This document shows, one piece after another, positions 17,587 through 26,849 of a stretch of DNA of 64,000 nt. The stretch comes from Dokdonella fugitiva (lineage in GTDB: Bacteria > Pseudomonadota > Gammaproteobacteria > Xanthomonadales > Rhodanobacteraceae), in contig NZ_SLWQ01000012.1 of the NCBI RefSeq assembly GCF_004342425.1, forward strand, positions 1-64,000, written 5' to 3'. How positions within the stretch are numbered: position 1 is the first letter of the stretch; each line of letters begins with the position of its first letter. The notes beneath the pieces are model-generated. The model made no database searches, was not told the origin of the DNA, and was given only the letters and a program-made list of their open reading frames with translations. Made by a program: the position numbers and the translations under genes.

Positions 17587-17894
17587 TCATCCGGACAGGC
17601 CGGGCACCATCCGCATGAGGGCACCGACGAGTTGCTCGGGCGTCGCGTCGATGTCGCCCGCGAACCAGCCGGGCAGCACGCCGAGCTGGGCTTCTGCAAT
17701 CAGCGCCGCCGTGCGCGCGGTCGCCGCACCGACGCCGGCCCGCTTCGCCAGGCGCATGGCCGCTCGGCGGCTGGTTCACGCTCGACGTGCACGGCATGCT
17801 GCTCGCGATGCTCTGGCGGAGCGCATGGACCGCCGCGCTCGGCGTGCAGTTGCTGCGTGGACGGCTGTCCTCGGCGGCGCAACCCCTCGCCTAG
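17587..17894. pseudogene. gene remnants: TetR-like C-terminus (minus) abutting an unidentified C-terminal fragment (plus)
   Basis: This 360-base stretch holds no intact gene. On the minus strand, from about 17781 down to a stop at 17587, one frame reads AALIAEAQLGVLPGWF, then ATPEQLVGALMRMVPGLSG, which resembles the C-terminal end of a TetR-family regulator. A stop closes that frame a few codons before the only Met. On the plus strand, from about 17751 to a TAG at 17892-17894, another frame reads PLGGWFTLDVHGMLLAMLW, then WTAALGVQLLRGR, which looks like the end of a membrane protein. Both lack N-termini, so a past deletion or rearrangement is inferred. Confidence 0.3.
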
Positions 17895-19049
17895 GCGGCG
17901 CGCACGGTGCCCACGTACAGCAGGGCGCGTTCGCCGGCGAGCGAACGCGTGCTGGCGACGACGAATGCCTCCGTGGCACCCGCGTCGAGCGTGGTCTCGA
18001 ATCGCCAGCCGGCGCGATCCAGCCGCGCGTCGCCGAACGCGGCGGCGACGTCGGGACGTTCGATGCCGGTCGCGCATGCGTGCACGCGGCCGTCGACCTC
18101 GACCTCGACCGCCGCGACCGCACCGTCGTCGAGCGACGCGGCCCAGCCTTCCAGCTCCAGGCGGCCGTCGCGCAGTTCGCGCCGGTCGAGCCAGCCCCAG
18201 GCGCCGCGCCGGAAGCCGGCAAGCGCGGACAGGTCGCGCGCGGGATCGGCGGCGGCGACGTAGAGATCCTGTTCGTTCGCGAGCGCGCGTCGCAGCCGGC
18301 GCAGCGGGCGCTCGCCGCCGGCTGCGGCGCGCACCGCGCGGCGCACGCGTGCTTCGTCCGCGTAGGTCGTGCCGTAGATGTCGGCGCCGAGGTCCGCGTT
18401 CTCGCTCGCACCCGAGTAGACGAGGCCGGACGCGGGCGCGGCGACGCCCGGCGGCAGCAGCGCGACGTCGCGCACGCTGAAGCAGATCACGCCGCGCGGC
18501 GTGAGCAGGCCGTACAGGCGGCGCATCCAGGCATCGAACAGCGCGTCGGGCAGGTGCGAGAACAGCGAGGCGACCCAGATCACGTCGAAGCGCTGCGGGG
18601 GGATCGAACCGCGCCGGGTCCGCATGCGACGCGATCGTGGGCACGCCGAACACGTCGGCGACGAATGCGAGGGCGTCCTCCTGCAACTCCGAAGCCCACA
18701 GCTGGCCGCGCGGCAACGCGAGGCCGAGGAAGCGCAACAAGCGGCCGTAGCCGCAGGCGAAATCGAGCACGCGCAGGTCGCGTGCGTCGCCGAACACCGC
18801 CCGCATCACCTCGCTCGCGGCCGCGTACTGCTGCAACGCGATCGCGAAGTACTGGCTGAACGCGGCGCCCGCGTCGCGATGCTCGCGCAGCGAGTGCAGC
18901 AGCATCTGGTCGCGCGGGTGGATGCGCGCTTCGAACGGCGCCTGCACGGGCAGATCCTGCGCTTGGGCAAGCACCGCGCGCAGGCAGCGCGCATCCGCGC
19001 ACATCGCCGACACGTCGGCGTACAGCGTCGATTCGTTGCGATCCGGCAC
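17891..19049 (-). CDS. SAM-dependent methyltransferase, interrupted by a one-base frameshift
   Basis: Two frames join into one protein of about 385 residues. The N-terminal part starts at a GTG (19049) after a GGAG site and contains a class I methyltransferase SAM motif, LRVLDFACGYGRLLRFLG, about residue 90. It ends near SHADPARFDPP. The C-terminal part continues in another frame with QRFDVIWVASLFSHLPD, GVICFSVRD and a beta-rich tail to 17891. The break lies in a run of six G (18597-18602); five would restore the frame. This may be a sequencing error, a fresh mutation or a slippery contingency tract. The substrate is not recognisable. Confidence 0.65.
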
Positions 19050-19333
19050 TCGGGACTCCAGGACAGGCGGAAGGCACCGGCGCGCCATGCGCCGCTGCGG
19101 CGATCGCGCGGCAGGGCGAAGATCGCGCCGCCGGCTGCTCGCGTCCGGCGACGGAGGTCGCGCGGTCGAGGACGGCGTCATCGCCTCACCCGGCCCGTTC
19201 CAGCGGGCGGAATTCTCTCGGGCGGGAGCGATCCCCTCGTCGACATTGTACCGCCACGCGACGCTTCGAACGAGTCGCGACAGGCGGCTGCGGGCGGCGC
19301 AGAATGCGCCGCCCTCCCGCCGGAACGCCCGCC

Positions 19334-20689
19334 ATGAAGGACCTCACGCAAGGCTCGATCACGCGCCATCTCATGGCGCTCGCGGTGCCGATCGCGATCG
19401 GCATGCTGTTCCAGACACTGTACGTGCTGGTCGACCTCTACTTCGTCGCTCAGCTCGGCGACGCGGCGATCGCGGGCGTCGCCACCGCGGGCAACCTGCA
19501 GTTCATCATCATGGGTCTCACCCAGGTGCTCGGCGTCGGCGCGATGGCGCTGATCGCGCGCGCGGTCGGCGCGAAGAACCCGGCCGACGCGAACCTCGTG
19601 TTCAACCAGAGCCTGGTCATCGCGGCGGTGTTCGCGGCGATCACGCTCGTGGGCGGTTACGCATTCGCCGGCGCGTATGCGCGCGCGCTCGGCGCGGACG
19701 CCGAAACGGCGGCACAGGGTACGACCTACCTGCATTGGTTCCTGCCCGGGCTCGCGCTGCAGTTCGCGCTCATCGCGATGGGGTCGGCGCTGCGCGGGAC
19801 CGGCCTCGCGAAACCCGGCATGACCGTGCAGGTCGCGACCGTCGTGCTCAATGCGGTCCTCGCGCCGGTACTCATCGCGGGCTGGGGCACGGGCAAGCCG
19901 CTCGGCATCGCGGGCGCGGGCCTCGCGACCTCGCTCGCGATCGCGGCGGGCGTCATCATGATGGCGGCCTACTTCGCACGCCTCGAAAAATACGTCGGCG
20001 TCGACACGGCCCTCCTGAAGCCCGACTTCGCGACATGGAAGCGCATCCTCAAGATCGGCGTTCCGCCGGGCGGCGAGTTCGCGCTGATGTTCCTGTTCCT
20101 CGCCCTCGTCTACTTCATCATCCGTCCATTCGGCCCGGCCGCGCAGGCCGGTTTCGGCGTCGGCTCGCGCGTGATGCAGGCGATCTTCCTGCCGGCGATG
20201 GCCGTCGCATTCGCGGTCGCGCCGCTCGCCGGGCAGAACGCGGGCGCGCGCCTGCTGCCGCGCGTGCGCGAGACGTTCGACAAGGCGGCATTGATCGGCA
20301 GCGTGATCATGGCCGTGCTCACGCTGTTCTGCCACTGGCGCCCGGATCTTCTCGTCGGCTTCTTCACCAAGGACGCCGAAGTCGTGCGCATCGGCAGCGA
20401 GTTCCTGCGCATCATTTCGTGGAATTTCGTCGCGCAGGGCCTGATCTTCACCTGCGCCGGCATGTTCCAGGCGCTCGGCCACACGCTGCCCCCGCTTTAC
20501 TGCACCGCGACGCGCGTGACCGTGTTCGCAAGCGTCGCGTACTGGCTGTCGATGCGGCCCGGCTTCGAGCTGCACGAGGTGTGGTACGTGTCGGTCGCGA
20601 CGGTGACCTTGCAGGCGATCCTCATCATCGCCCTGCTCCTGCGCGACATCGGCCGGCGCACGCGCGCAGCGGTGCCGGCTGCAACCTGA
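19334..20689 (+). CDS. MATE family efflux transporter
   Basis: A 451-residue inner-membrane protein with about 12 membrane segments in two similar halves. MATE features include GSITRHLMALAVPIAIGMLFQTLYVLVD at the N-terminus (quoted in part), IARAVGAKNPADAN, LRGTGLAKPGM and FGVGSRVMQ. These transporters export cationic drugs or metabolites using sodium or proton gradients. The start at 19334 is the first Met before the amphipathic N-terminus. The 284 bases upstream, shared with the divergent methyltransferase gene, show no recognised site. Confidence 0.9.
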   Translation: MKDLTQGSITRHLMALAVPIAIGMLFQTLYVLVDLYFVAQLGDAAIAGVATAGNLQFIIMGLTQVLGVGAMALIARAVGAKNPADANLVFNQSLVIAAVFAAITLVGGYAFAGAYARALGADAETAAQGTTYLHWFLPGLALQFALIAMGSALRGTGLAKPGMTVQVATVVLNAVLAPVLIAGWGTGKPLGIAGAGLATSLAIAAGVIMMAAYFARLEKYVGVDTALLKPDFATWKRILKIGVPPGGEFALMFLFLALVYFIIRPFGPAAQAGFGVGSRVMQAIFLPAMAVAFAVAPLAGQNAGARLLPRVRETFDKAALIGSVIMAVLTLFCHWRPDLLVGFFTKDAEVVRIGSEFLRIISWNFVAQGLIFTCAGMFQALGHTLPPLYCTATRVTVFASVAYWLSMRPGFELHEVWYVSVATVTLQAILIIALLLRDIGRRTRAAVPAAT

Positions 20690-20720
20690 CGAGGCTCCGT
20701 CATGGGCGCTCGGCGTACGG

Positions 20721-20820
20721 TGTAGGCGCCCCCTGTGCGCGACGTCGCGCCTCGGCGCATAGCGACCCTGTGCGCGACCGTCACGCCCCGACGCATGGCG
20801 ACGCTGCGATCGCCCGCAGG
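20721..20820. repeat. family C repeats, copies 2a and 2b
   Basis: CCTGTGCGCGAC appears twice (about 20731 and 20768), each followed by an inverted GCG-rich core and a GGCGC-type arm. The right-hand unit ends in CGATCGCCCGCAGGCTCC. The repeats fill the convergent gap between the MATE and RidA genes. Confidence 0.5.
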
Positions 20821-20830
20821 CTCCGCCCCG

Positions 20831-21286
20831 CTATCGGCGGCGCGCGTCGTCGACGAGCGCGTTGCACTGCACCTCGGCGCGCGCGCCGAGCGCTAGGCCG
20901 CCCGTCGCGTAGGCCATGCGCGCGGGGAAGTGGCGCTTGAAATAGCCGCGGTAGACTTCGTTGAACGCGGGCCAGTCCTTGATGTCGGCGAGTGCGACCG
21001 TGCATTGCACGACGCGGTCCCACGATGAGCCGTGGCGCGCGAGCTTGGTGCCGATGTTCTCCATGAGCTGTTTCGCCTCGGCCGCGATGCCGCCGGCGAC
21101 GAGCTTGCCGTCGGCGCCGGTGCCGATCTCGCCCGAGAGATAGAGCATGCCGCCGGCGCGCACGGCTTCGGAGAATGGCAGGCTCATGCCGGGCGGCGCA
21201 TTGGTCACCGGAAAATACTCGACGTCGTCGGCGGCGGATGCCGGGATTGCGCAGGCAAGCAAGGCGCCCAGGGTGAAGCGCAGCAT
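20831..21286 (-). CDS. exported RidA family protein
   Basis: 151 residues. A signal peptide (MLRFTLGALLACAIPASA) precedes a RidA/YjgF/UK114 fold: MLYLSGEIGTGADGKLV, IAAEAKQLMENIGTKLARHG, VVQCTVALADIKDWPAFN and AEVQCNALV. Cytosolic RidA hydrolyses reactive enamine/imine intermediates; this one is predicted to act in the periplasm. The usual C-terminal catalytic Arg (in R-x-A-V-x-V) is replaced by the context ALGARAEVQCNAL, which still keeps an Arg. The ATG at 21286 is chosen for the signal peptide. Confidence 0.82.
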   Translation of the reverse strand: MLRFTLGALLACAIPASAADDVEYFPVTNAPPGMSLPFSEAVRAGGMLYLSGEIGTGADGKLVAGGIAAEAKQLMENIGTKLARHGSSWDRVVQCTVALADIKDWPAFNEVYRGYFKRHFPARMAYATGGLALGARAEVQCNALVDDARRR

Positions 21287-21299
21287 GGCCGGGACTCCG

Positions 21300-21385
21300 G
21301 CAGCCGCGGCGAGGCCATCGCGGCTTCCGTCGCTCCCACGGGAGGCATCGAGGCTGGAGCCGCTCCTACAGGGATTGGTACGCCT
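21300..21385. repeat. family C-like repeat, copy 3
   Basis: GCGGCTTCCGTCGCTCCCACGG and GGAGCCGCTCCTACAGGG are typical of the dispersed GGAGC/GCTCC palindromes. The element sits between yhhQ and the RidA gene, so it lies in the 5' region of RidA. Confidence 0.4.
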
Positions 21386-21419
21386 GCGTGGCGAGGGTGC
21401 GTTCATGGATGTCTCCCTG

Positions 21420-22175
21420 TCAGGGCTGCAGCGGCCGCTGTTCGCCTTCGTCGCGCAGGCTGAACGGCGTGAAGTGAGTGTGTTCATCGTAGATGTCGAC
21501 GCCTTCGCGGCGCTTGAGGAAACCGATCACCGCGTAGGTCACCGGCGTCAGCACGATCTCGACGAGCACCTTCATGGTCCAGTTGAACGCGATCACCTTG
21601 AGCATCGTCTGGCCAGACCAGATGCCGGCGAACGCGATCGGGTAGAACGTGATGCTGTCGAGGCCCTCGCCGACGATGGTCGAGCCGATCGTGCGCGTCC
21701 ACAGCCAGCGCCCGTTGGTCCACAGTTTCATCTTCGCCATGACCCAGGAGTTGGCGAAATCGCCGATCCAGTAGGCGACCATCGAGGCGAGCATGATGCG
21801 CCAGCTCGCGCCGAAGACGACTTCCAGCGCGGGCTGCAGCTGCTGGTTGAACGGTTCGTCCGGGCTCGGCGTCATGCCGATGATCACGACCGTCATCACG
21901 CTGGCGAACGCGAGGCCGCCGAAGCCGGCCCAGATCGCGCGGCGCGCGCGCGAATAGCCGTACACCTCGGTCAGTACGTCGTCGAAGATGTAGCTGATCG
22001 GAAAGAACAGGTTGCCCGCGCCGAACGTGAGCGCGCCGAGCAGGGGCAAGGTGAACGTGCAAACCTTGGCCGGACCGATCAGGTTGGAACAGAGCAGGAC
22101 CGCGACCATGCCGCCGACGAGCAGGTCGTAGTAGCGGAACCCCGGCGCGCGCGCCGCGGTCGTGGATGCATTCAT
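21420..22175 (-). CDS. yhhQ: queuosine precursor transporter YhhQ
   Basis: A 251-residue inner-membrane protein of the VUT/YhhQ family that imports queuosine precursors such as preQ0 or preQ1. Six or more membrane segments are visible. Family blocks include FTLPLLGALTFGAGNLFFPI, SYIFDDVLTEVYGYSRARR, SWRIMLASMVAYWIGDFANS and STIVGEGLDS. The upstream 90 bases show no preQ1 riboswitch consensus that I could recognise. It is divergent from the S53 peptidase gene. Confidence 0.9.
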   Translation of the reverse strand: MNASTTAARAPGFRYYDLLVGGMVAVLLCSNLIGPAKVCTFTLPLLGALTFGAGNLFFPISYIFDDVLTEVYGYSRARRAIWAGFGGLAFASVMTVVIIGMTPSPDEPFNQQLQPALEVVFGASWRIMLASMVAYWIGDFANSWVMAKMKLWTNGRWLWTRTIGSTIVGEGLDSITFYPIAFAGIWSGQTMLKVIAFNWTMKVLVEIVLTPVTYAVIGFLKRREGVDIYDEHTHFTPFSLRDEGEQRPLQP

Positions 22176-22237
22176 GGACGCCCCTCGTGGTGCAAGCCGC
22201 CATCATAGCGTCCGCGGCGCAATGCGAAACGGTTCGC

Positions 22238-22266
22238 TTGCGGCGCGCCGCAGGGGCGCTTATGGT
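22238..22266 (+). promoter_or_regulatory. candidate sigma-70 promoter for the S53 peptidase
   Basis: TTGCGG (22238-22243) and TATGGT (22261-22266) are separated by 17 bases and lie 30 bases upstream of the start codon at 22296. The -10 matches four of six consensus bases and the -35 three of six. Only position and spacing support it. Confidence 0.3.
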
Positions 22267-22295
22267 CACCTTTTCCAATTTCCCGGATGATCCTG

Positions 22296-25133
22296 ATGAA
22301 CCACCGAATCACGGTCCGCGTCGCGGCCGTACTGTCGGTCGCGCTCGCGTTCGCGGACGTGCAGGCGCACGCCGCCGACGCCGACCTCGTCAAGGACGCG
22401 GTCGAGCTGTCCAAGCGGGTGAGCGTGGCCGGCCCGCGGCCGACCTGGATCCGCGCCGAACGCGCGCGTGGCACGGTCGATGCCGATCTCCGACTGGAGA
22501 ACGTGAGCGTACTCCTCAATCGCACGCCGGAGCGCCAGGCCGCGTTCGAAGCACTGCTGCGCGAACAGCAGGACCCCGACTCGCCGCGTTTCCACCAGTG
22601 GCTCGACGCCACGCAGATCGGCGAGCGCTACGGCGCGAGCGCGCACGACCTCGATGCGTTGTCGGACTGGCTGCGCAGTGAAGGGCTGCGCGTCGAAGGC
22701 GTGTCGCCGGCGCGCACGCGCGTGCGGATCAGCGGACGCAGCGCCGATGTCGCGCGCGCCTTCGACACGGCCCTGGCCTGGTACGACGGCGACGGCGGGC
22801 GACGCATCGGCGCGAAGTCGGCGCCGCGCGTGCCGGCGGCATTTGCAGCGGCGGTACGCGGCGTGGTCGGCCTGGACACCGTCGTGTTCCGACCGGGGCA
22901 CCGCATGAGCGCGCCGCGCGCGGGCGCGATCACCGCCGGCGGCCCCGCCCCCGCCGGCACGAGTTGCGGCGCGGACGGCTGCGAGCACATCGTCTTCCCC
23001 GCGGACTTCGCGCGCATCTACGGGCTCGACACTCCGCCCGCATCCAACGTCGGCGGAAGTGGCGTGTCGATCGCGATCGTCGGCCGCGAACGCGTGTACC
23101 CGCCCGATATCAGCAATTTCCAGTCGATCCTCTACCGCACGCCGCCCCGTGTCGCGCAGGTGATCGTGCCGCCGGGATCGCTCGACCCCGGTGATCCGGC
23201 CTCCACCTGCAGCACGACCGGCGGCACGCCGAGCTGCACCGACCCCGGCGACGAAATCGGCGACCAGTACGAGGCGACCCTCGACGTCCAACTCGCCATC
23301 GCCACCGCGCCGAGCGCGGACATCAAGCTCGTCGTCGCCGCCGACAGCGACACGCGCAACGGCGTGCAGGAAGCGATCGAGTACGTGATCGACACCTCGC
23401 CGCCGCCGGCGAACATCCTCAGCATCAGCTTCCTCAGTTGCGAACCGGCCAACGGCGCGGCGATCGCCCACTACCTCGACGACCTGTTCGCCCAAGCCGC
23501 GGCGGAAGGCATCTCGGTGCTCGTCGCGTCCGGCGATGCCGGCGCGGCCGGCTGCGAGGACCACACCGCACCGCCGACCGCGAACCAGTCGCGCGCGATC
23601 AACGTGCTCTGCGCCTCCGGCTACGTCACCTGCGTCGGCGGCACGCAGTTCGCCGATACCGCCGACCCGTCGCGGTACTGGAGCGATACCGACGGCAACG
23701 GCTACCTGTCCGCGCGCGGCTACATCCCCGAGGGTGCGTGGAACGAGCCCGTCGCCCGTGATGGCAGCAGTTCGCACGGCGCAACCGGTGGCGGAACCAG
23801 CCTCTACATCCCCAAACCCGCATGGCAGACCGGCGTCGGCGTGCCGGCGAACGCGTGGCGCAACACGCCCGATATCGCACTCACCGCCTCGAGCCACGAC
23901 GGCTACTTCACCTGCATGGCAGCGCAACGCGGTCCGTGCACGGTGAGCGGTGGCCATTTCAGCTTCCTCGTCTCGAGCGGCACGTCGGCCTCGACGCCGG
24001 CCATGGCCGGCATCGTCGCGCGCCTCAACGAGAACTACAGCGGCGGCCAGGGCAACCTCAACCCGCGACTGTATGCGCTCGCCTCGCATCCGTCCTACGC
24101 GGTCTTCCACGATGTCACGGTCGGCAGCAGCGGCGTCGCATCGTGCGACCTCGCGGTGCCGAGCCTGTGCAACAACAGCACGCCCGGGCCGACAGGTCCC
24201 GGCGGCGGGTTGAAGGGTTACGCCGTCACCGACGGCTACGACCTCGCGACCGGGCTCGGCTCGGTCGCGGCCAACTACCTCATGGCGAATTGGGGCGGCG
24301 CGCAGCCGCCCGGCGTGGTGCTCAACCAGCATGGCATCAGCGGCTCATGGGCCGAGCCGAATGCGCAGGCGCAAGGCATCCTCCTGACCGTGCAACCGGA
24401 TTTCTACGCGCCGGGCAGCGGCCTGCTGTTCGGTGGCTGGTTCACCTACGGTGCGGAGGCGGGCGACGGCGCGCGCTGGTACACGATCCAGGGCGAGGTC
24501 GCGGGTACGAGTGCCATCCTGCCCCTCTACCAGACCGTCGGCGGACGCCTGCACACGCTGCAGACGACGACCACGACGCCCGCGGGCGTCGCCACGCTGA
24601 GCTTCTACGACTGCACGCACGGAACCCTGCAATACACCGCTGCCGGCTATTCCGGCACCCTGTCGCTCACGCGGCTGCTTCCGAACGTGACGTGCGCGAT
24701 GAACGGCAACAACGGCGTGAGCGCGGGCCACTACCTCCTGTCGGGTGTATGGGCGGACGTCGCCGCGGACAACGGCCAGGGCCTCGTGCTCGATCTCAAT
24801 CCGGCGCAGCACGTGCTGTTCGGCGCGTGGTACACGTACGCGGCCGACGCGCCCGCCGGCGCGGACGCGTCGTCGCAACGCTGGTATACGCTGCAGGCGA
24901 CCCTGCCGTCCGGCAACCGGATCAGCGCGATACCGCTGTATGAAAGCCGGGGCGGTACCTTCGTCGGCCAGACGCCGGCGACGACCACCGCCGTCGGCAC
25001 CGCGGACCTGACGTTCCACAGCTGCACGTCGGCGACACTGGCCTATGCGTTCGACCCCGGCACCAACGGCGGCCAGCACGGCACGCTCGAGCTCTCGCGC
25101 CTCACGCCGGCACCGTCGGGCTGCCACCTCTGA
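22296..25133 (+). CDS. secreted S53 (sedolisin/kumamolisin) peptidase with duplicated C-terminal domain
   Basis: 945 residues. A signal peptide (to about residue 28) and a pro-kumamolisin activation domain (about 55-205) lead into the S53 catalytic domain. The Glu-x3-Asp pair is in YEATLDVQ (Glu326, Asp330), the oxyanion Asp in VASGDAGAAGC (Asp414) and the catalytic Ser in SSGTSASTPAMAG (Ser564). Such enzymes are acid-active secreted endopeptidases that self-process. Residues about 680-945 form two copies of a 120-130 residue domain (SGSWAEP...FGGWFTYG...WYTIQ, then SGVWADV...FGAWYTYA...WYTLQ), with two Cys each. An ATG at 22287 is an alternative start; 22296 has the better-placed GGATGA. Confidence 0.9.
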   Translation: MNHRITVRVAAVLSVALAFADVQAHAADADLVKDAVELSKRVSVAGPRPTWIRAERARGTVDADLRLENVSVLLNRTPERQAAFEALLREQQDPDSPRFHQWLDATQIGERYGASAHDLDALSDWLRSEGLRVEGVSPARTRVRISGRSADVARAFDTALAWYDGDGGRRIGAKSAPRVPAAFAAAVRGVVGLDTVVFRPGHRMSAPRAGAITAGGPAPAGTSCGADGCEHIVFPADFARIYGLDTPPASNVGGSGVSIAIVGRERVYPPDISNFQSILYRTPPRVAQVIVPPGSLDPGDPASTCSTTGGTPSCTDPGDEIGDQYEATLDVQLAIATAPSADIKLVVAADSDTRNGVQEAIEYVIDTSPPPANILSISFLSCEPANGAAIAHYLDDLFAQAAAEGISVLVASGDAGAAGCEDHTAPPTANQSRAINVLCASGYVTCVGGTQFADTADPSRYWSDTDGNGYLSARGYIPEGAWNEPVARDGSSSHGATGGGTSLYIPKPAWQTGVGVPANAWRNTPDIALTASSHDGYFTCMAAQRGPCTVSGGHFSFLVSSGTSASTPAMAGIVARLNENYSGGQGNLNPRLYALASHPSYAVFHDVTVGSSGVASCDLAVPSLCNNSTPGPTGPGGGLKGYAVTDGYDLATGLGSVAANYLMANWGGAQPPGVVLNQHGISGSWAEPNAQAQGILLTVQPDFYAPGSGLLFGGWFTYGAEAGDGARWYTIQGEVAGTSAILPLYQTVGGRLHTLQTTTTTPAGVATLSFYDCTHGTLQYTAAGYSGTLSLTRLLPNVTCAMNGNNGVSAGHYLLSGVWADVAADNGQGLVLDLNPAQHVLFGAWYTYAADAPAGADASSQRWYTLQATLPSGNRISAIPLYESRGGTFVGQTPATTTAVGTADLTFHSCTSATLAYAFDPGTNGGQHGTLELSRLTPAPSGCHL

Positions 25134-25147
25134 CCGACACCGCGCAC

Positions 25148-25174
25148 GAACGCCGCCGCGACGCGGCGGCGTTC
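25148..25174 (+). terminator. strong GC hairpin after the S53 peptidase gene
   Basis: GAACGCCGCCGCG (25148-25160) pairs perfectly with CGCGGCGGCGTTC (25162-25174) around a single A. No T-run follows, so it is either a hairpin terminator without U-tract or an mRNA 3' stabiliser. It begins 15 bases after the stop codon. Confidence 0.5.
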
Positions 25175-25298
25175 CCCGACCGGCCGCGGCCGCGACGCGC
25201 CCGCACGCGGCCACGGCGTCGCGAAGTAGAATGGGGATCCCGCGACCGGCGCTGCCGGGGGCGGTCCTCGTCATCGACACAGCGACACAGGAATTCCC

Positions 25299-26015
25299 AT
25301 GGGCAGAGGCCCCAGCATCGAAAACCGCAAGAACGCCGAGGACGCGCGCCGCGGCAAGGTCTTCACCAAGCTCATCCGCGAGATCACCATCGCGGCACGC
25401 AACGGCGCCGATCCGGCCGGCAACGCGCGCCTGCGCGTCGCCATGGACAAGGCGCTGTCGGCCAACATGTCCAAGGACACGATCGAGCGTGCGATCAAGC
25501 GCGGCTCGGGCGCGGACGGTGCCGACGACATGCAGGAGATGCGCTACGAGGGTTACGGCCCCTCCGGCGTCGCACTCATCATCGACACGATGACCGACAA
25601 TCCCGTGCGCACCGTCGCGGACGTGCGCCACGCGCTGTCCAAGCACGGCGGCAACCTCGGCACGACGGGTTCGGTCGCGTTCCAGTTCAAGGAACTCGGC
25701 GAAATCGTGCTGGACACGAAGGCGTCCGGCGGCGAGGACAAGGTGCTCGAACTCGCCCTCGACGCGGGGGCCGACGACGTGGTCGGTGAAGCCGATGCCT
25801 CGGTCGTGCTGTGCGCGCCGGAAAACTTCGAAGCGGTGAAGAAGGCGCTCGTCGCCGCGGGCCTCACGCCGATCAGCGCGGACATCGTGATGCGCCCGGA
25901 CAACCGCGTCGCGGTCAGCGGCGATGTCGAGGAAACGCTCGGCAAGCTGCTCGACTGGCTCGAAGAACTCGACGACGTGCAGGACGTCTACCACAACGCC
26001 GCGTTCAGCGACTGA
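25299..26015 (+). CDS. yebC: YebC/PmpR family DNA-binding protein
   Basis: A 238-residue cytoplasmic protein that matches YebC throughout: MGRGPSIENRKNAEDARRGK, FTKLIREITIAAR, NMSKDTIERAIKRG, YEGYGPSGVALII and NLGTTGSVAFQF. Family members act as transcriptional regulators, and recent work on relatives points to translation of proline runs; which applies here is not shown by the sequence. YebC often sits upstream of ruvC in gammaproteobacteria, but here the next gene is a HAD phosphatase. Confidence 0.92.
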   Translation: MGRGPSIENRKNAEDARRGKVFTKLIREITIAARNGADPAGNARLRVAMDKALSANMSKDTIERAIKRGSGADGADDMQEMRYEGYGPSGVALIIDTMTDNPVRTVADVRHALSKHGGNLGTTGSVAFQFKELGEIVLDTKASGGEDKVLELALDAGADDVVGEADASVVLCAPENFEAVKKALVAAGLTPISADIVMRPDNRVAVSGDVEETLGKLLDWLEELDDVQDVYHNAAFSD

Positions 26016-26091
26016 ACGCGCGCCGGCCGGCGACACGACGCGCGCGGTACACGGCGCTAGACTGCGGGTTCCTCCCGCCGGGATCGCCGCC

Positions 26092-26781
26092 ATGCTGGGT
26101 TCGCCGCCGACCGCCTTCCTGTTCGATCTCGACGGCACGCTCGTGGACAGCGTCTACGAGCACGTGCTCGCATGGCAGGAGGCACTGGACAGCGAAGGCA
26201 TTTCGCTGTCGGTGTGGCGCATCCATCGTCGCATCGGCATGAGCGGCGGCCTCATGATGAACGTGCTGCTGCGCGAGAGCGGCATCGCGATCGACGAGGC
26301 GCGGGCCGAGCGGCTGCGCCGCGCGCATGCGGCGGCGTACAACCGCCGCTCGGGCATGATCCGTCCGCTGCCGGGCGCGCGCGAACTCGTCGCCTGGCTC
26401 ACTGCGTCCTCGATTCCATGGGCGATCGCGACCAGCGGCCGCATGGAAACCGCAGGCCCCGTGCTCGAGATGCTCGGCGTGGACCCGGCGCGCGTCCCGG
26501 TCGTCACGCGCGACCTCGTCCGCTACGCCAAGCCCGACCCCGACCTTTTCCTCGCCGCGGCGGACAAACTCGGCGTCCCGATCGAGCAATCGACCGTGGT
26601 GGGCGACGCGGTGTGGGACATGCTCGCCGCGCGGCGCGCACGCGCGCTCGGCATCGGCCTGCTCTCGGGCGGCTACTCGGAAGACGAACTCGAACGCGCG
26701 GGCGCGTACCGCGTGTTCGAAGACCCTGCCGACCTGCTGCGCCACATCGACGAAGTCGGCGGGCGTCGCGCGTCGATGTAG
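26092..26781 (+). CDS. HAD-superfamily phosphatase
   Basis: A 229-residue cytoplasmic hydrolase. Motif I is FLFDLDGTLVDS (Asp nucleophile at about residue 12), motif II lies in WAIATSGRMET, motif III is the Lys of RYAKPDPDLF, and motif IV is VVGDAVWDMLAARRA. The cap domain after motif I is helical, like phosphoglycolate or beta-phosphoglucomutase-type enzymes. The substrate cannot be read from sequence. The start at 26092 has a GGGAT site upstream. The stop TAG sits in GTAGGGCCC, close to but not matching the family B repeat. Confidence 0.85.
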   Translation: MLGSPPTAFLFDLDGTLVDSVYEHVLAWQEALDSEGISLSVWRIHRRIGMSGGLMMNVLLRESGIAIDEARAERLRRAHAAAYNRRSGMIRPLPGARELVAWLTASSIPWAIATSGRMETAGPVLEMLGVDPARVPVVTRDLVRYAKPDPDLFLAAADKLGVPIEQSTVVGDAVWDMLAARRARALGIGLLSGGYSEDELERAGAYRVFEDPADLLRHIDEVGGRRASM

Positions 26782-26849
26782 GGCCCGGCCTCGGCATGGC
26801 GGACGAGCTTCGCGGCTTCCGCTGCCCCCGCACGGGTGCGGCGCACGTC

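Noticed and set aside
17632..18859. Plus-strand frames over the methyltransferase gene
   Set aside because: Arg/Ala-rich shadows; the minus-strand frames contain the SAM-binding motif.
22176..22260. preQ1 riboswitch before yhhQ
   Set aside because: yhhQ genes sometimes carry one, but I found neither the pseudoknot pattern nor the A-rich tail.
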